Shown here one piece after another: positions 20,898 through 40,200 of a stretch of DNA of 64,000 bases. The position numbers were made by a program, and so were the translations under genes. Each line of letters opens with the position of its first letter. Position 1 is the first letter of the stretch. Below the pieces are notes generated by a model. That model made no database searches. It was not told the origin of the DNA and saw only the letters and a list, made by a program, of their open reading frames with translations. The DNA is from Gadus chalcogrammus (taxonomy: Eukaryota > Chordata > Actinopteri > Gadiformes > Gadidae): contig NC_079419.1 in assembly GCF_026213295.1 (NCBI RefSeq), forward strand, positions 12,643,001 to 12,707,000. Direction: 5' to 3'.

Positions 20898-22063
20898 TGT
20901 ATCGTGTGTCTCTACTATCTATTGTCGCTCATTTAACCCTTACACAGTCCCTACAAACTGATGTACCTGTTTCCAATAGCACAAACTAGAGAGGGTTTGT
21001 ATCGCTAACTCGCACGATACCCTTCCATGACACACATTTCCCAGCAATGCCTTCTTGTTCATGCACAACCGTACACAACACAGGGGTTTGAAGTATATCC
21101 AAGCAAAAGGGGATCTGTGGAAGAAACAAGAGATGGTACATTGAGCTTGTCTGCTAGCCAGTTTAGCGGTCTGACATTGTCAAGAGATTTGTCAAACAAA
21201 ATTAAGCTAACCAAACAAAACGATACGCGAGTGTTGTTGCTATTCGTGCTGTCATCCCGCTGCTACAGGTATATTTCAAGCACCAGGTGATCTGTTAACT
21301 CCTCCAGGTACAGTGCCTGAACGGGTTTTTCATTTTAATGTGAAGATAAGAATACTGAACCATTGAACAATCACATCTCTGTCATTTTCTCTATACGTTT
21401 ACAATGGGCGGGGCTGACGGGTGTACGTCATCGAGTGCGTGTTTCTCTTCCGGGGTTACCGCCAACGTCGACGGAGAGCAGTCTTCTTTTGAATTAGTTT
21501 ATGTTTTAATTATTTTAATATTAATAGATTAAAATATATTTCCAATATAAATGTAAAGTCAATGGTTTATATATTTATTTTTAATTTTCGCTTTATGTAA
21601 TTAATTTCTACCGATATGGCACTCTATCGTACTCCCCTGCACACATTCTAGATATATTATAAAGGTGTAATTTTGTTCAATTGTGGCATACATATTTTTT
21701 TTGGAAATTCAAATATAATGCTGTTATATAATATAATGTTTGCATGGCTATATTTAGATATTTACAATATTTTAATACTCTAATCAATCAATCATCACTG
21801 ATGCTAGTAAAATTATGAACATATATTTAATCTTCATCATGATTGATTCAAACGAAGTGTAATCAGTTTCTGTGAATTACAATGATTCATCAACATTGTC
21901 TTGCTGAAGGGTCCATCTCACTTTGGGACACATGGAATACACATCATTCCAGCTAGTCCATCACCCCATTCTTCACAGCTTTCCATCTTTTTCTTCTTTT
22001 CTTTCCCTCTGGGGAACGCTTCCTCCAGGAAGTGATCTGGGATCTAGGTCATCTTTTGATTAT
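20898..22063. other. bpnt2 upstream region with promoter-like block
   Basis: The segment 21405-21480 combines a GC box (gggcggggc), a CRE-like tacgtcatc and an ETS-like cttccgg. That composition suits a TATA-less vertebrate promoter. It could drive bpnt2 through an upstream 5' UTR exon. The rest (21481-22063) is AT-rich with no gene seen. Confidence 0.4.
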
Positions 22064-28377
<6,314 letters not shown>

Positions 28378-29356
28378 TCTAGACGTCTATTGACATACTA
28401 TAGTTTGTGTCATCAAGCCACAAGTTAATGCCAACACATGAGCACTCTGTTTACAGGTGATTACTCAGATATTAAGGATTCGTTTCCATTGATGTACTTA
28501 CATGAAGAGATGATATACAAGAATAATCTTTACCGGTTATTTCCAATGTTCGCCTTAGCATCCACATGTCAGATGATTGTAACCAAGGTATTGCTGTTGC
28601 ATTACCTCGGCACAATTCGTCGTTACAAACCAGCATGAACAGATGTATATTCTATTTATATTATGTTTTTCACAGGGATCTGTCTATCTTTCTCTTTAAC
28701 AGTTTGCGACCAGAGGGGCGCATGGATATGACGTTAATGTTCGGCTCGACAGAAGTAGTCAATCCGTGATCCAATGGCTCCCTTAGTGGTTACACAACTG
28801 ATACCAACTGACAAACTAATTTATTAAAAAAATGTGTCACGGAATATTTTTCGAATATGCGCCAATGTTTTGGTGATATTGCCCTTTTGTCTGTGTGTAT
28901 TAATCAGAATTTCTAATGGTTGTTGAATAACTCGGTGATCGGCTAACATGCCGCATTGAACTATGGGAAAGCGCGACGTTTAAATTTTGTTTTGTTTTTT
29001 GGGGGCTGTTTTTTAGGACATGGACCCAAAAACCAGGTATTTATTGGTAGTATCAGTATTTATTTTTTATTTGCCGATACAAAAACACAGTCTGAACTAG
29101 TGCACGGTTTTTCCCTAACATACAAAGTTTATGGTTTGAATGCTTCCCATTCATTTGACGATAATCACTTTTATCGTACTTATTAGCAGCGAATGCAAGC
29201 CTCATCAACCACCAGCAGAATCAGAACAACATTCACATAATTTCAGGCTACCTGTCGTTAATACTTATTATTAATTTAAAAACATCTTTGTTCTAATTTC
29301 CAAAAGTAAAAACCATACCTGACAGCCATATGGGTTTGCCTTTGGAGATGTTCTGT

Positions 29357-30079
<723 letters not shown>

Positions 30080-30214
30080 TTGCGATCATAGTTACATTTG
30101 CTTAAAATGCTATGAAGGCCTTTTATCATTCGATTTGCCCAAAAAGAGGTGTATAATATTTCCTTGAAATATCCGGAGAAACTGCTGATGGCTTGCTTTG
30201 TGGATGTTTACAGC

Positions 30215-32741
30215 ATGGCGAGGTCGCCTTTCAGCAGTGTCGTCCAGAGAAGAAGAAGTAAGAGCTACAGACAGTCCTACCGCAGCTATGTTGGGACTAT
30301 GTCACACCTCGCCTACACTCCAGGCTTCACCAAGCGGAGGCTGACCACCTGCAGACTCGCTCCCAAACGTTGCAGTACCGCTGTGAGAAACCAACACTAT
30401 TTCTACCGCTACTTTTGTTTATTTTGAATGCTAGTTAAGCTCCATGGGGGACCTGCTGTTCAATAGTACTACATTATGTTGTGATGAATCAGTGTTTAGT
30501 ATCAACCTTACTGTTATTGGCATGATTAAATTCCAGAAATATAGTAATCAATCTTTATCAACAGTTCCTAAAAGTGGTATTGTGTGTCTTTAAATTCCTC
30601 TCTTTCCTTTTTGTTCCGCCATTAAAGTCTCCCCCTCTCTTGTGCCCTAAACCCCGCTTCCTACAGGAGATGAACCCGGAGCAGCGGGCCCTGCTGGTGA
30701 GGGAGTGGCAGCTGTCCTACGTCACTCCACTTTACCGCTTCCAGCACGGCCACCTGAAGACCTACTCTCGGCAGCTGGCCGCGTTCCTGGTGTCTGAGCG
30801 GCAGCGGGGCGTGGCGGCGGAGGTGGGCCTGGAGAGCACCCTCAGGGTGACCTTCACGCTGGTGGCCGGAATGGCACAGACTGAGGAGGAAGCCGACACC
30901 GTCTTCATCAAGGTAGCTGGTGATGTGTGGGGTGACCTCCCTTTCCAACGAAAGAGGTGATGCCACCATGGCCTGTACTGTTTCAAAAATGATGTCATAG
31001 TCGTCGACAGCATCGAGTTTAAGTGAAGATGTTCCTGGATAGATTTATAAATTGTATTTAGTCTGTAAAACATGTAAAAGTCATGGCTTATAATTATGAT
31101 TGTTAATTGTTCCACATTGTCCTCGGGTTCTATAAAAACTCCAGAGCTGCTCTGGGTTACTGTTGAAACATGATTGGCTCAGTTGAAGATGAGCTACTCC
31201 CTATGTAGCTATAAAGCGCTCATTACAGTATACGATAACGAAAACAAAACTGTCATTTTATGGCATGATACACAAACACACGCATTAAGAATATAAATGC
31301 AATTTCGGCCAACTCTGTTGAGCTAGATGCCACTAAAATATACACACTGCACCTTTTTAAAGGGCTCGTGTCATGCCACCAGGTGTGGGTGTGATTAGCT
31401 GGTACTAGTTGTTTTGCACAGGGAAGGATTGATTGTCATAGTGGCATCACAAGTGGGCGTGTCAACTTAGATGTACGCTGGATAGATCAGTCTACCAGCC
31501 TACCCAGTGGACTGGACTGTAGCAAACATTGCTCCTCTATCCTTCATATATCTGGGTGGACGACCCCACTTGTGATGTCACTATTCAAATCATTCCTTCC
31601 CTGTGCCAAACGGCTTGTACCAGCTAATCACAGCCACACCTTTTTAAGATCAATTTAAGTCAAGGTGAGGGCAAATCCAAAAAGTTTGGCTTGACTGAAG
31701 TCTCCACCTCGCCGCCCCTCATGCTCCCGCTCCACAGATCCACTCCAAGACCCCGTTGGCGCTGCCCGACGACCCCCAAAAGGTGCTGTGGAGTGGCTGG
31801 CTGACGTGCGTGGGCGGCGACCCCGACTACCTGCGCACCCTGCCGGAGGACTTTGTGTGCCTGCCGCTCTTCTGCAGCGGCGGCACAGAGGGGCTCACTG
31901 CGCTGGTCAAGGCCTGGTTCCAGCGGACGTTCGACTGCTGCTTCGGCCTGCTGGAGATCAACTCTGTGAACCTGCAGTGGCTGGCGGCGCTGTGGACCGA
32001 TTGCCACGCCCGGACCAGCATCAAGCAGCTGAAGCTGGTGTGGAGCCTGCCGGCGGAGCCTCCCATGGAGGTCATCTACGCGATGCACGCGCAGGACGCT
32101 TCGGAGCTGTGGAGGAGCGTTCGGCAGCCGGGGCTGAGGGAGGAGGAGGACGATGGCAGTGTCGGTTTGGAGGAGGTGGCGTGCTTCTTTAAGGGCCTGA
32201 AGAGCCACTTCTACAGACACTTCAGGGTGGAGCTGCCGGCCGGGCGGCTGACCCAGGTATCCACGGCGCTGGGCTCGGCCAAGCACGGCGGCAGGATCAA
32301 GGTGAGGCCTTGGGATTTGTTGTTGTAGTTATATGGGTTTGTTTGTTGATCCGAGACAGACTTTAATCTTGTCTATAACTTTTATGGGATTTCTAAAAAA
32401 AACAATCAAATGCGAAAAAAATACAATGACGCTTACTTTAGCATTAACCATGCTAACATTTAGATTGTTTTACTCCCATTTAAGATTATAAATGACCCCT
32501 CACTCGGCTGCTTTTCTAGTCAAGGGAACGCATTTGGCTCTGATTACTTTTGATGGCCTATTTGGCATGAACAGCATTAGTCCTCAGTTGCCCTCAAATG
32601 GTAAATACTTGCAGCATGGTTCTAAATAAAAGTACTCTAATAATACGCTCATGTTTTTTCCCCCAGATCTCCAACAGTAGCTACATGATCACCACCCTGA
32701 CACTACTGACGGAGTGTGCTCTCCTCAAAATGCCTATCTGA
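30215..32741 (+). CDS. cenpl: Centromere protein L
   Basis: Four coding exons: 30215-30382, 30667-30912, 31738-32301, 32667-32741. They give 350 aa (human 344). CENP-L pairs with CENP-N in the constitutive centromere network on CENP-A chromatin. Recognisable segments are SYVTPLYRFQHGHLKTYSR, VLWSGWLTC, EDFVCLPLF, WFQRTFDCCFGLLEINSVNL and the C-terminal SSYMITTLTLLTECALLKM. An upstream in-frame ATG exists at 30188. The one at 30215 is preferred because an acceptor-like 'tgtttacag' stands just before it, but this is not proven. The third exon is GC-rich and unusually long (564 bp). An AATAAA signal lies at about 33014. The gene is head-to-head with dars2, as in human 1q25. Confidence 0.93.
31357..31647. 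mobile_element. TTAA-flanked foldback MITE in cenpl intron 2
   Basis: The left end (TTAA + agggctcg..ccaccaggtgtg..gattagct) and the right end (agctaatcacagccacacc..tttTTAA) are inverted. The central arms are also inverted (cagggaaggattga / tcattccttccctg). The left end resembles the element at 34107. The central part diverges, so this is a related but distinct copy. Confidence 0.75.
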
Positions 32742-34102
32742 CCTTCTACACCCATTACCATTCACGACCAAGTTGGTTCTTCAGAGCTGACCACTATCTG
32801 GAATGTTTGCATCTCTGGATGAAAACGCTTTTACATTTTTAACTCACTTTTATTTAGAAATTGTATTTCTTCACCGATTTTATTTTTAGAGTTAACATGA
32901 ATATTTGTCAATTTTTGCCACTTTGGGGACATACTTGTACATATAGTTTTGAGTCGTGATAATTTTTGTGCCGTTTAGGGGCCTTTTATACTGCTGTTTT
33001 AAATACTTATATAATAAATGCAGGACGACAACAGGTTTTCTCACGATTTATTATGTACTGAATTCCACTGATGGAGGTTGTGCCGAACAATCCTTAATAT
33101 TCCTTTTCAACAAAAGGATCAGAAACAAAGAACCGCTTTAAGGAAGAAAGGTTCCTTTTTCATTAGTCCATTGAATAAAGAATCCTGGGCTGTAGCCGTG
33201 CTCACAGCTGAAGAACAGTTCACACAGCCTGGCCATCGAGTCCGGACCGGGGACTGTGTACGAGCGGTGTGCATTAGGAGATGGCTGCCAGGGGCTGTAG
33301 CTACGCCAGGGCTACTTTGAGTTCCTGTCTTCACAGAAGGCATTGTGTTTGCGTCGAGCGATGGATGCAATAACAATAGATTAAAATCTCTAGATAAGAT
33401 CTTTTATACCGTTCTTCTTTACAGAATTCGTTACACACCAAGACCTGTGATGTCATCAATTCAAATATGTGAATCTCTTTATAGTGACAGGATGGACAGC
33501 TCCATCCATTTAAGTGGTGAAGTTAAATGAAAGTACCATCTATAAAGCTCGGGACACTTAAACTCAAATGTAAGCCGCTAAACAAGACACGCGCTTCCTA
33601 CGTTGCCACTTTTACATTGAAATTAAACGTGCATCTCTGTGTAACATGAATGGTACTTTCTGTGCACAATGGGAGCGATTAACCAGTTACAGCAAGGGAT
33701 GGTAACGAGATACTTAGTTTAAATCCCATGGCGCATACCAACCAGAATACTAGTTTTACTAGTGCCAAAATGTTTGCATGAAATCAAACCAATTCAACTG
33801 AATTGAATGTTGACCCCAGATAAAGCATTAACCTTGTTCAACTTTGAACTTGTATTTGAACTCTTATAAATCATATTAGCGTTAACATTTAAATGGTTGT
33901 GCTACATGAACACCCATCCCTGTGTAACAAACAATCTAACAAACTAAATGCAGAGACATCTAAAAGATGCTCAAATTCTAGGAGTTTCATTGGATGCATT
34001 GAAACGATTAACCGTTATTGGCTAGCCTGATGGACTGCGATCACAGCAATGCATTGTTCCAAACTAAGGACATATTAAAGTGCAGAAACGGGCAGAACTG
34101 TG
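32742..34102. other. cenpl 3' UTR and intergenic sequence
   Basis: The cenpl 3' UTR probably runs to about 33030 (AATAAA at 33014). Beyond that nothing coding or repetitive stands out. Confidence 0.5.
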
Positions 34103-34218
34103 TTAAAGGGGACTTATTATACCACCAGGTGTGAGTGTGATTAGCCTTACAAGCCGTTTCGAAACGGCTTGTAAAGCTAATCTCATTCACACCTGGTGGT
34201 ATAATAAGTCCCCTTTAA
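34103..34218. mobile_element. Compact palindromic MITE flanked by TTAA
   Basis: A 108-bp almost perfect palindrome lies between two TTAA copies. The arms read aggggacttattatacc ... and back, around a central gccgtttcgaaacggc. Only a few mismatches occur in the arms. A TTAA target and AGGG end suggest a piggyBac- or Kolobok-type mobiliser (inference). Related ends occur near 7100, 11975 and 31361. Confidence 0.85.
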
Positions 34219-34835
34219 AAAAGAAGAATCGAAATGTGTGTTTCACATAGAAAACCTCATCTTTCAATACCGTGTGCCAGAATTGAAATTGAGTGTGTGT
34301 GTCTGTTAATGATACCGGGTTAAAGTCTAGGGAACCAAAACAATAGAAGATTTTGTTTTTTGTGTTCAAGACGTATAGGCATTGTTCTAATAGAAAATAC
34401 TTAAGCTTAAATAAAATATAAAAAACGACAACTACCAGTCACAGTGTATCTAATGTCCGACGGGCTCTGTTCGCTAATGCAATGGGGCCGGCCACCTCCA
34501 CCACTAATCTCCAACCTCTGTGAGACAGTGTGTGTGTGTGTATGTGTGGTGGAGGGATGTGGATTGGAAGAGAGGACGAGTGTGTGAGGGAGTGAGTGTG
34601 TGTGTGGTGTTAAGAGCCACCAGGGTTCAGTCCCTTTACGCTGAAAAAAGCTGCATCCTAGAAGGTTTACGTTTATGGCACTGTGGTTTGCGGCACGTCG
34701 CCACGACGACAACCGAGGAAAATAAGGGGAACCGACCGTAGAGAGAGGTCACAAAACGCCCCACTCCTGCTCTGTAAGAACTCATAAGTGTTTGATCAGA
34801 GTTCAAACAATCCTTCAGTCTTATGATTAGAAAAA

Positions 34836-34837
<2 letters not shown>

Positions 34838-34900
<63 letters not shown>
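34838..34900. repeat. (AT)n microsatellite
   Basis: About 60 bp of alternating AT after a short poly-A run. Confidence 0.97.
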
Positions 34901-34906
<6 letters not shown>

Positions 34907-35970
34907 CATACACACCGGTATATCATTGGGGGACTGCCATCCCCCAGGGACTGGTCTTAAAAGATCAATCACCCTGCCAATCGGAACAGTTGAGGTGGGG
35001 GGAGTGTAGTCATTATAATATCATGCTCCTTTTTTCATGCTACCTCTGCCTTGCCTTAACGATGGCCGTTCTCTCACTGTGATTCATCGGGGAATGGGGA
35101 AACTGCCCTCCTTAATCTAACGATTCTGTACTTGCTATGCTGCACAACCTGAACCTGGCATCCCGAAAAACGTGAAGTAAAATGACGATATTTATGTACG
35201 ATTTTGAATCAGGGGGTCAGATGTGTTGATACCGCGTAGAGAAGCTGTAGAGAACGTCTGTGTGGCAGAACCAAGGGGAGTGCTAGCAACACACAGACAG
35301 CATACTATTCATCCTGCGATGCCCCCCCACCCCATTGACACACACTCTGCCGTGTGCTCATGTTTACTCCGGCTCCTCCTTAAATAGCCCAAATAGTAAC
35401 TCCGTGTTTCTCCACCATTCAAAAAGGTCATTTTCACTGGTGTCCACCTTGAAAAAACAAACAAAAAACAACTTGTTTGGGAGTGACTTTCTTACATTCC
35501 TTAGATGCGGCCCAAATCTTTTCCACCAATAGGCTTCGAAGGATCGAGTTGCAAGCAGGTGGCCCTTGCCCCCACCTGCATTGTTTTTTTATGAGGGAAA
35601 ACAAAAAAAAAATGAAGAAAAGAAAACGGTGCTTTAAAAGCACGGCGCTGTGAGCTGGAAGCGGTCCGGTAACGTGCTCCGTGCGGCGCTCCACACACAC
35701 ACACCACTGAAGAAGAAAAACGCTTCTCTCCGTGGCAATCTCACATCAACGTCTGCCGCGGCAAGCATCCACACGTCATGAGGTCACCCCCACCCTCTGG
35801 CCAACATCCGGCAGACATGCAGCCAGACATCTCTGTTGGAGGCACAGAGTTTGGTGAAAAGAGGCATCATCTGTCCCTCCGCCCCCGCGGTTGAGGTCGA
35901 GAGAGCGGCCAGAGGTGGGCGTGGTTGTGGGGTCGGCGTGTTGGTAATAAGGTACGGGTGGCCGTGGCTT
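34901..35970. other. klhl20 downstream flank
   Basis: No coding sequence is supported. It may contain the end of the klhl20 3' UTR on the minus strand. Confidence 0.45.
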
Positions 35971-35974
35971 GAGG

Positions 35975-36205
35975 AGTAGGTGGTGGTGGTAGGGGGGGGG
36001 TTATTGGTGGGGGTGGTGGTAGGGGGGGTTGGTGGCGGTGGTAGGGGGGGGCGGTGTCAGGGGGGGTTGTTGGCGGCAGTGGTGGGGGGGGGGGGGTTGT
36101 TGGCGACGGTGGTGGTGGGGGGGGGGGGTGGTGGCGGTGGCTTGGGGGGGTGGTGGTCTTGGCGGTCGGGGGTAGGCGTGACAGTAGCAGGGGACGGGGG
36201 GGACG
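35975..36205. repeat. G-rich (GGT/GGGGG) tract next to the klhl20 stop codon
   Basis: About 230 bp, mostly ggt and runs of 5 to 10 G on the plus strand, ending about 20 bp from the klhl20 stop. On the gene strand this is a C-rich start of the 3' UTR. The proline- or glycine-rich frames here are artefacts. Confidence 0.9.
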
Positions 36206-36224
36206 CTGGGCGGGCTGGAGCAGG

Positions 36225-37191
36225 CTACCATATGTGGGATTCACAGTGAGTCATTTTGATGACGCCCACGCCGCCTCCGAGCCGCCGGTAGTTCATGCCT
36301 CCGTAGAGCCTGGGAGGGAGAGGACACAGCAGGGTCAGCGCCCGGGACACCACACACATTCACCCACACTGTCCAGACCTCACCCCTGGAGGAACATTCC
36401 ACCTCAAAAATGTAACGGTACATCGACCATTTAGGCATTTAGGAGACACTTCTAATCAAGGCGACTTGCGGTGAGTTGTTTTAGCTAATCGTCATTATTG
36501 AGCAGATGGGAGGTGAGGCCTCTTGACTGCGGACACGGGGGTTCGAACCCAGAACCTTTCGACTGCGAGTCAAAACACCCAAACCACAAGACCTTGTCAC
36601 GTCAATGATATATCTTCAGTCCATGGTTAACACATTTGATATGCCTCCGCAATGTGATTGGAAATAACTTGAGGGTTCAGTCGAGGATCCTATCCAGAGG
36701 ACTTGGTTTAGCGGCCTTATAGCCACTATCCGTCTAGCATCAGCGCCACACTGTTCCCCAATATCCGCCTACCTCCAGGTGTTAGCGTCCGGGTCGTACA
36801 CCTCGATGGTCTTCAGGTACGTGGTCCCGTCAAACCCGCCCACCGCCATCAGCTGTCCGTTCACCACCGCCAGGCCCACCTGGGGGAGGGGAGGTCAGAG
36901 TGTGGAGGGAGGGGGGAAGTTAGGCCGAGGGCTGCTTCTCTTGGACGGGGCACAAGAGGTGTTTCAAGTGACGAGACAGGGAGGACAGTCTGGAGGAAAT
37001 CCACCGGCCTACCGCCAGAGGCACAGGGTCAGTTACAGTAGTCATGGTGTTCACTGGGATTAGTACACAATGACCCAACCTCACAGACACACACACACAC
37101 ACACACACACAGTTACCCAACCTCACACACACACACACAGTGACCCAACCTCCCATAGACACACACACACACACACACACACAGTGACCCA

Positions 37192-37226
<35 letters not shown>

Positions 37227-40200
37227 CCTCCAATAGAAACACACGCACACACACACACAGTGACCCAACCTCACATCGAAACACCCACACACACACAGTG
37301 ACCCAACCTCCCATAGACACACACAGACACACAGTGACCCAACCTCACATAGAAACACACACACACACAGTGACAAAAACTCACACACACACACAGTGAC
37401 CCAAACTCCCACGGACACGCACACATTAACACAAACGGGGAGGGGGACTGACCCCGCTGCGCCGGGACGTCATGGCGACGACGGGGGACCACTGGTTGGT
37501 GCGGGGGTTGTAGCGCTCGGCACTGCTCAGCTCGGTGGTGTCGTCGCGGCCCCCCACCGAGTAGATCATGTCCTGGTACACGGCGCAGCCCAGGTGCTTC
37601 CTGCGGGTGCCCATGGGGGACACCGTGTGCCAGCGGTTCTCCTGGGGGTTGTAGCGCTCCACTGCAGAGCACCGGGGGGACGCAGTCAGCACCCCACCAA
37701 CATGGAGCCTACTAGTGGTACTACTAAGGGTTACCACGGCGATTATTACGCAGAAAACCTTGTTTTTCCCCTGAAATCCATTGCAGTCTCAAGTCATTGC
37801 AGTCCATCTATTCCCTTCCTCTTTAACATGAAAAAAAAAAAAGAGGCCAAAGGCCCGCCCGGGTCTGGGTGGGGCCGTGCAGTGTGTGCTACCTGTGTTC
37901 AGGGGCGACGTGCCGTCAGACCCCCCCACCGCATAGAGGAAGCCCCCCAGCACGGCCACGGCCACGCCCAGCCGCCGCGTGCTCATGGAGGCCACGCGCG
38001 TCCACTTGTTCTCCTTCGGGTCGTACCTGGACACATCAGGAAATAAATCAGCGTAGCCACGGGGGGGACGGGTACTGTTCACCCAGTGTTTCCCCTACCA
38101 TTGTTCAGGCCTGGCGGGCCGCCAGGCCAACGAGCGCCCCCGCCAGGCCAACAACCGGCCAAAAAAATGAAAAAAAATGAAAAAGAGAAAAAAAAAAATG
38201 AAAAAAAAAAACTTTTTTTTTTTATTATTATTATTAGCCATAATATCATAACCATCCAAGCTCACCACCAGCTATCTCAATATGTATTGGTGCTTTATGC
38301 TCCTGTACATGAAATTAGTTTATATTAAATCAACTTTGTTTTTAGAATTCTCCGGCAGAAGAACTATACCACGAACCGATCGCATAAATGCGACGTCTGA
38401 TTGGTTCAGCCCGCCGTTACCATGGACATTTTTACCGCCCCCGCGAAACACAAGCCTCGTTCTTTATATGTCCATAACTTAACCAACTTCTGATGGCTAA
38501 GCAAGTGTTTTATATGGAAATAACCAACAAATACTCTAGCATCCCGTGAAAAATGTATAACAAATCACACTATCAGCTCTTACCACCGGGCCTAAAAAAA
38601 ATTCTAGGGGAAACACTGGTTCACCCATACTAACTGTACTAAAGTGCTGCCTCTGACGACAGTTTGAATGTTTAACAGCCAAGACGGCAGCCCCGGGGCT
38701 CCCTGTACCCCCCCCCCCCCCCCCCCCCCCAGCCCTCCCTCCACAGGGCCGTCAGCGGTCACCTCTCCACGATGTTGAGGCAGGAGACGCCGTCCTGCCC
38801 GCCCACGGCGTATAGGTAGCCCCCCAGCACGGCCACGCCCACGCTGGTGCGGCAGGTGCTGGTGGGGGCCACGTCGCTGCTCCACTGGTTGGTCTTGGGG
38901 TCGTACCTGGACAGGAGACACGAGGGCCGCAACCGTGAGGAAAGCCCAGACATCGAGGTTCACCGGCAGACGGGTGGTAGCGTAACCGTAGGGGGGGGGG
39001 GGGGGGGGGGTGGGGAACATGAAATATAATCGCATATTTCATGTGACGCCTCGACAGGGCGGAAGGGTAATGATAGTCCTAGTGATGAGAGGTAGGTGAG
39101 AGGGCCGACCTCTCCACAGAGTTGAGGTAGGACGAGCCGTCGTGGCCGCCCACGGCGTAGAGCAGGTCGTCCAGCACGCTGACTCCCACGCCGCAGCGCC
39201 GCTTGCTCATCGACGCCACCATGCGCCACTCGTTGGTCTGGGGGTCGTAGCGCTCCACACTGGAGATGGCGTCGCCACTGCACCAGCCCCCCACTGCAGG
39301 GGAGAGAGAGGGAGCGAAAGGGTGAACAATATTCGATTATTTGTACACTCACCTCACGAGGTGACATTATTTATTATGACACGATAAAGCTAAAATACCT
39401 GGCTCCCTAGCAGGTAGGTGGTTGGGCCGTCCTTCTTAAGGATCCCTACAGGAGCATCCCAAATCTAACCCAGTGCCTTTGGGTTGGGAGTGAAACACAC
39501 CTAACGACCTCAACCTACTAGAATTGTTCAGGCTAGTAATCGAGCGATATATCGGCCGGCCGATATTATTGGCAGATATTTACGTTGTATTTTCTTGACG
39601 TTGTTTTTTTAATGCTTTTGGCCCGCCTATATCAATTACACCGATTTGATTGGTTAATGTTCTGAGCCAGGGGAATCGGGGAGTGAGTATATTGCTCGTT
39701 CCCAGAGTGACTCGCTGAGCAAATTCAAATTGTGCTCTCGTGAGAACTCTGGGTTTCCAGGGTAGTATCGGCTCCAAATATCGGCTCAAGGAAATCGGTA
39801 TCGGCCTCGGCTAAGGTTGATGAAAAAAAAATAGAATCAGCCTAAAAATTCGATATCGGTCGATCCCTAGTTCAGACTCTGCCCTTATAGTAACCAGCCA
39901 CTTGTCATGGTAGTGGTGCTTCATCAAAGGCTCAAGGTGTACTGCAGTCGTACGAGACTGCAGGGACGGCCCGGCACCGACCTGCGAACAGCACCTCCCC
40001 ACAGCGGATGGGTTTCCGGGGCCTGGTCCGGGGGCCCTGCATCAGGGGCCTCTCCTGGGGCAGCAGCAGGTAGTTTTTAGCCTCGTCCACCAGGTCCCTG
40101 TAAACCAACACAGGGGGCGTGTCATAGGAATACATTCTGCTGAGGAGACGCTGAGCACCCGCGCTATTCTTAACATGGCAGCACGAACTGGACATCGGAT

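Noticed and set aside
31660..32286. 208-residue minus-strand frame
   Set aside because: It is the antisense shadow of the GC-rich third exon of cenpl, which has clear family matches on the plus strand.
35867..36249. Proline-rich and glycine-rich frames
   Set aside because: Produced by the G-rich low-complexity tract; no conserved domain and no exon structure.
36530..36560. tRNA gene from the ggttcgaaccc B box
   Set aside because: No cloverleaf or A box at proper spacing; it is part of a SINE-like repeat. The same applies near 4855 and 41030.
37080..37430. Regularly spaced repeats looking like a CRISPR array
   Set aside because: The units are CA runs with a repeated spacer phrase. Spacers are not unique and the genome is vertebrate.
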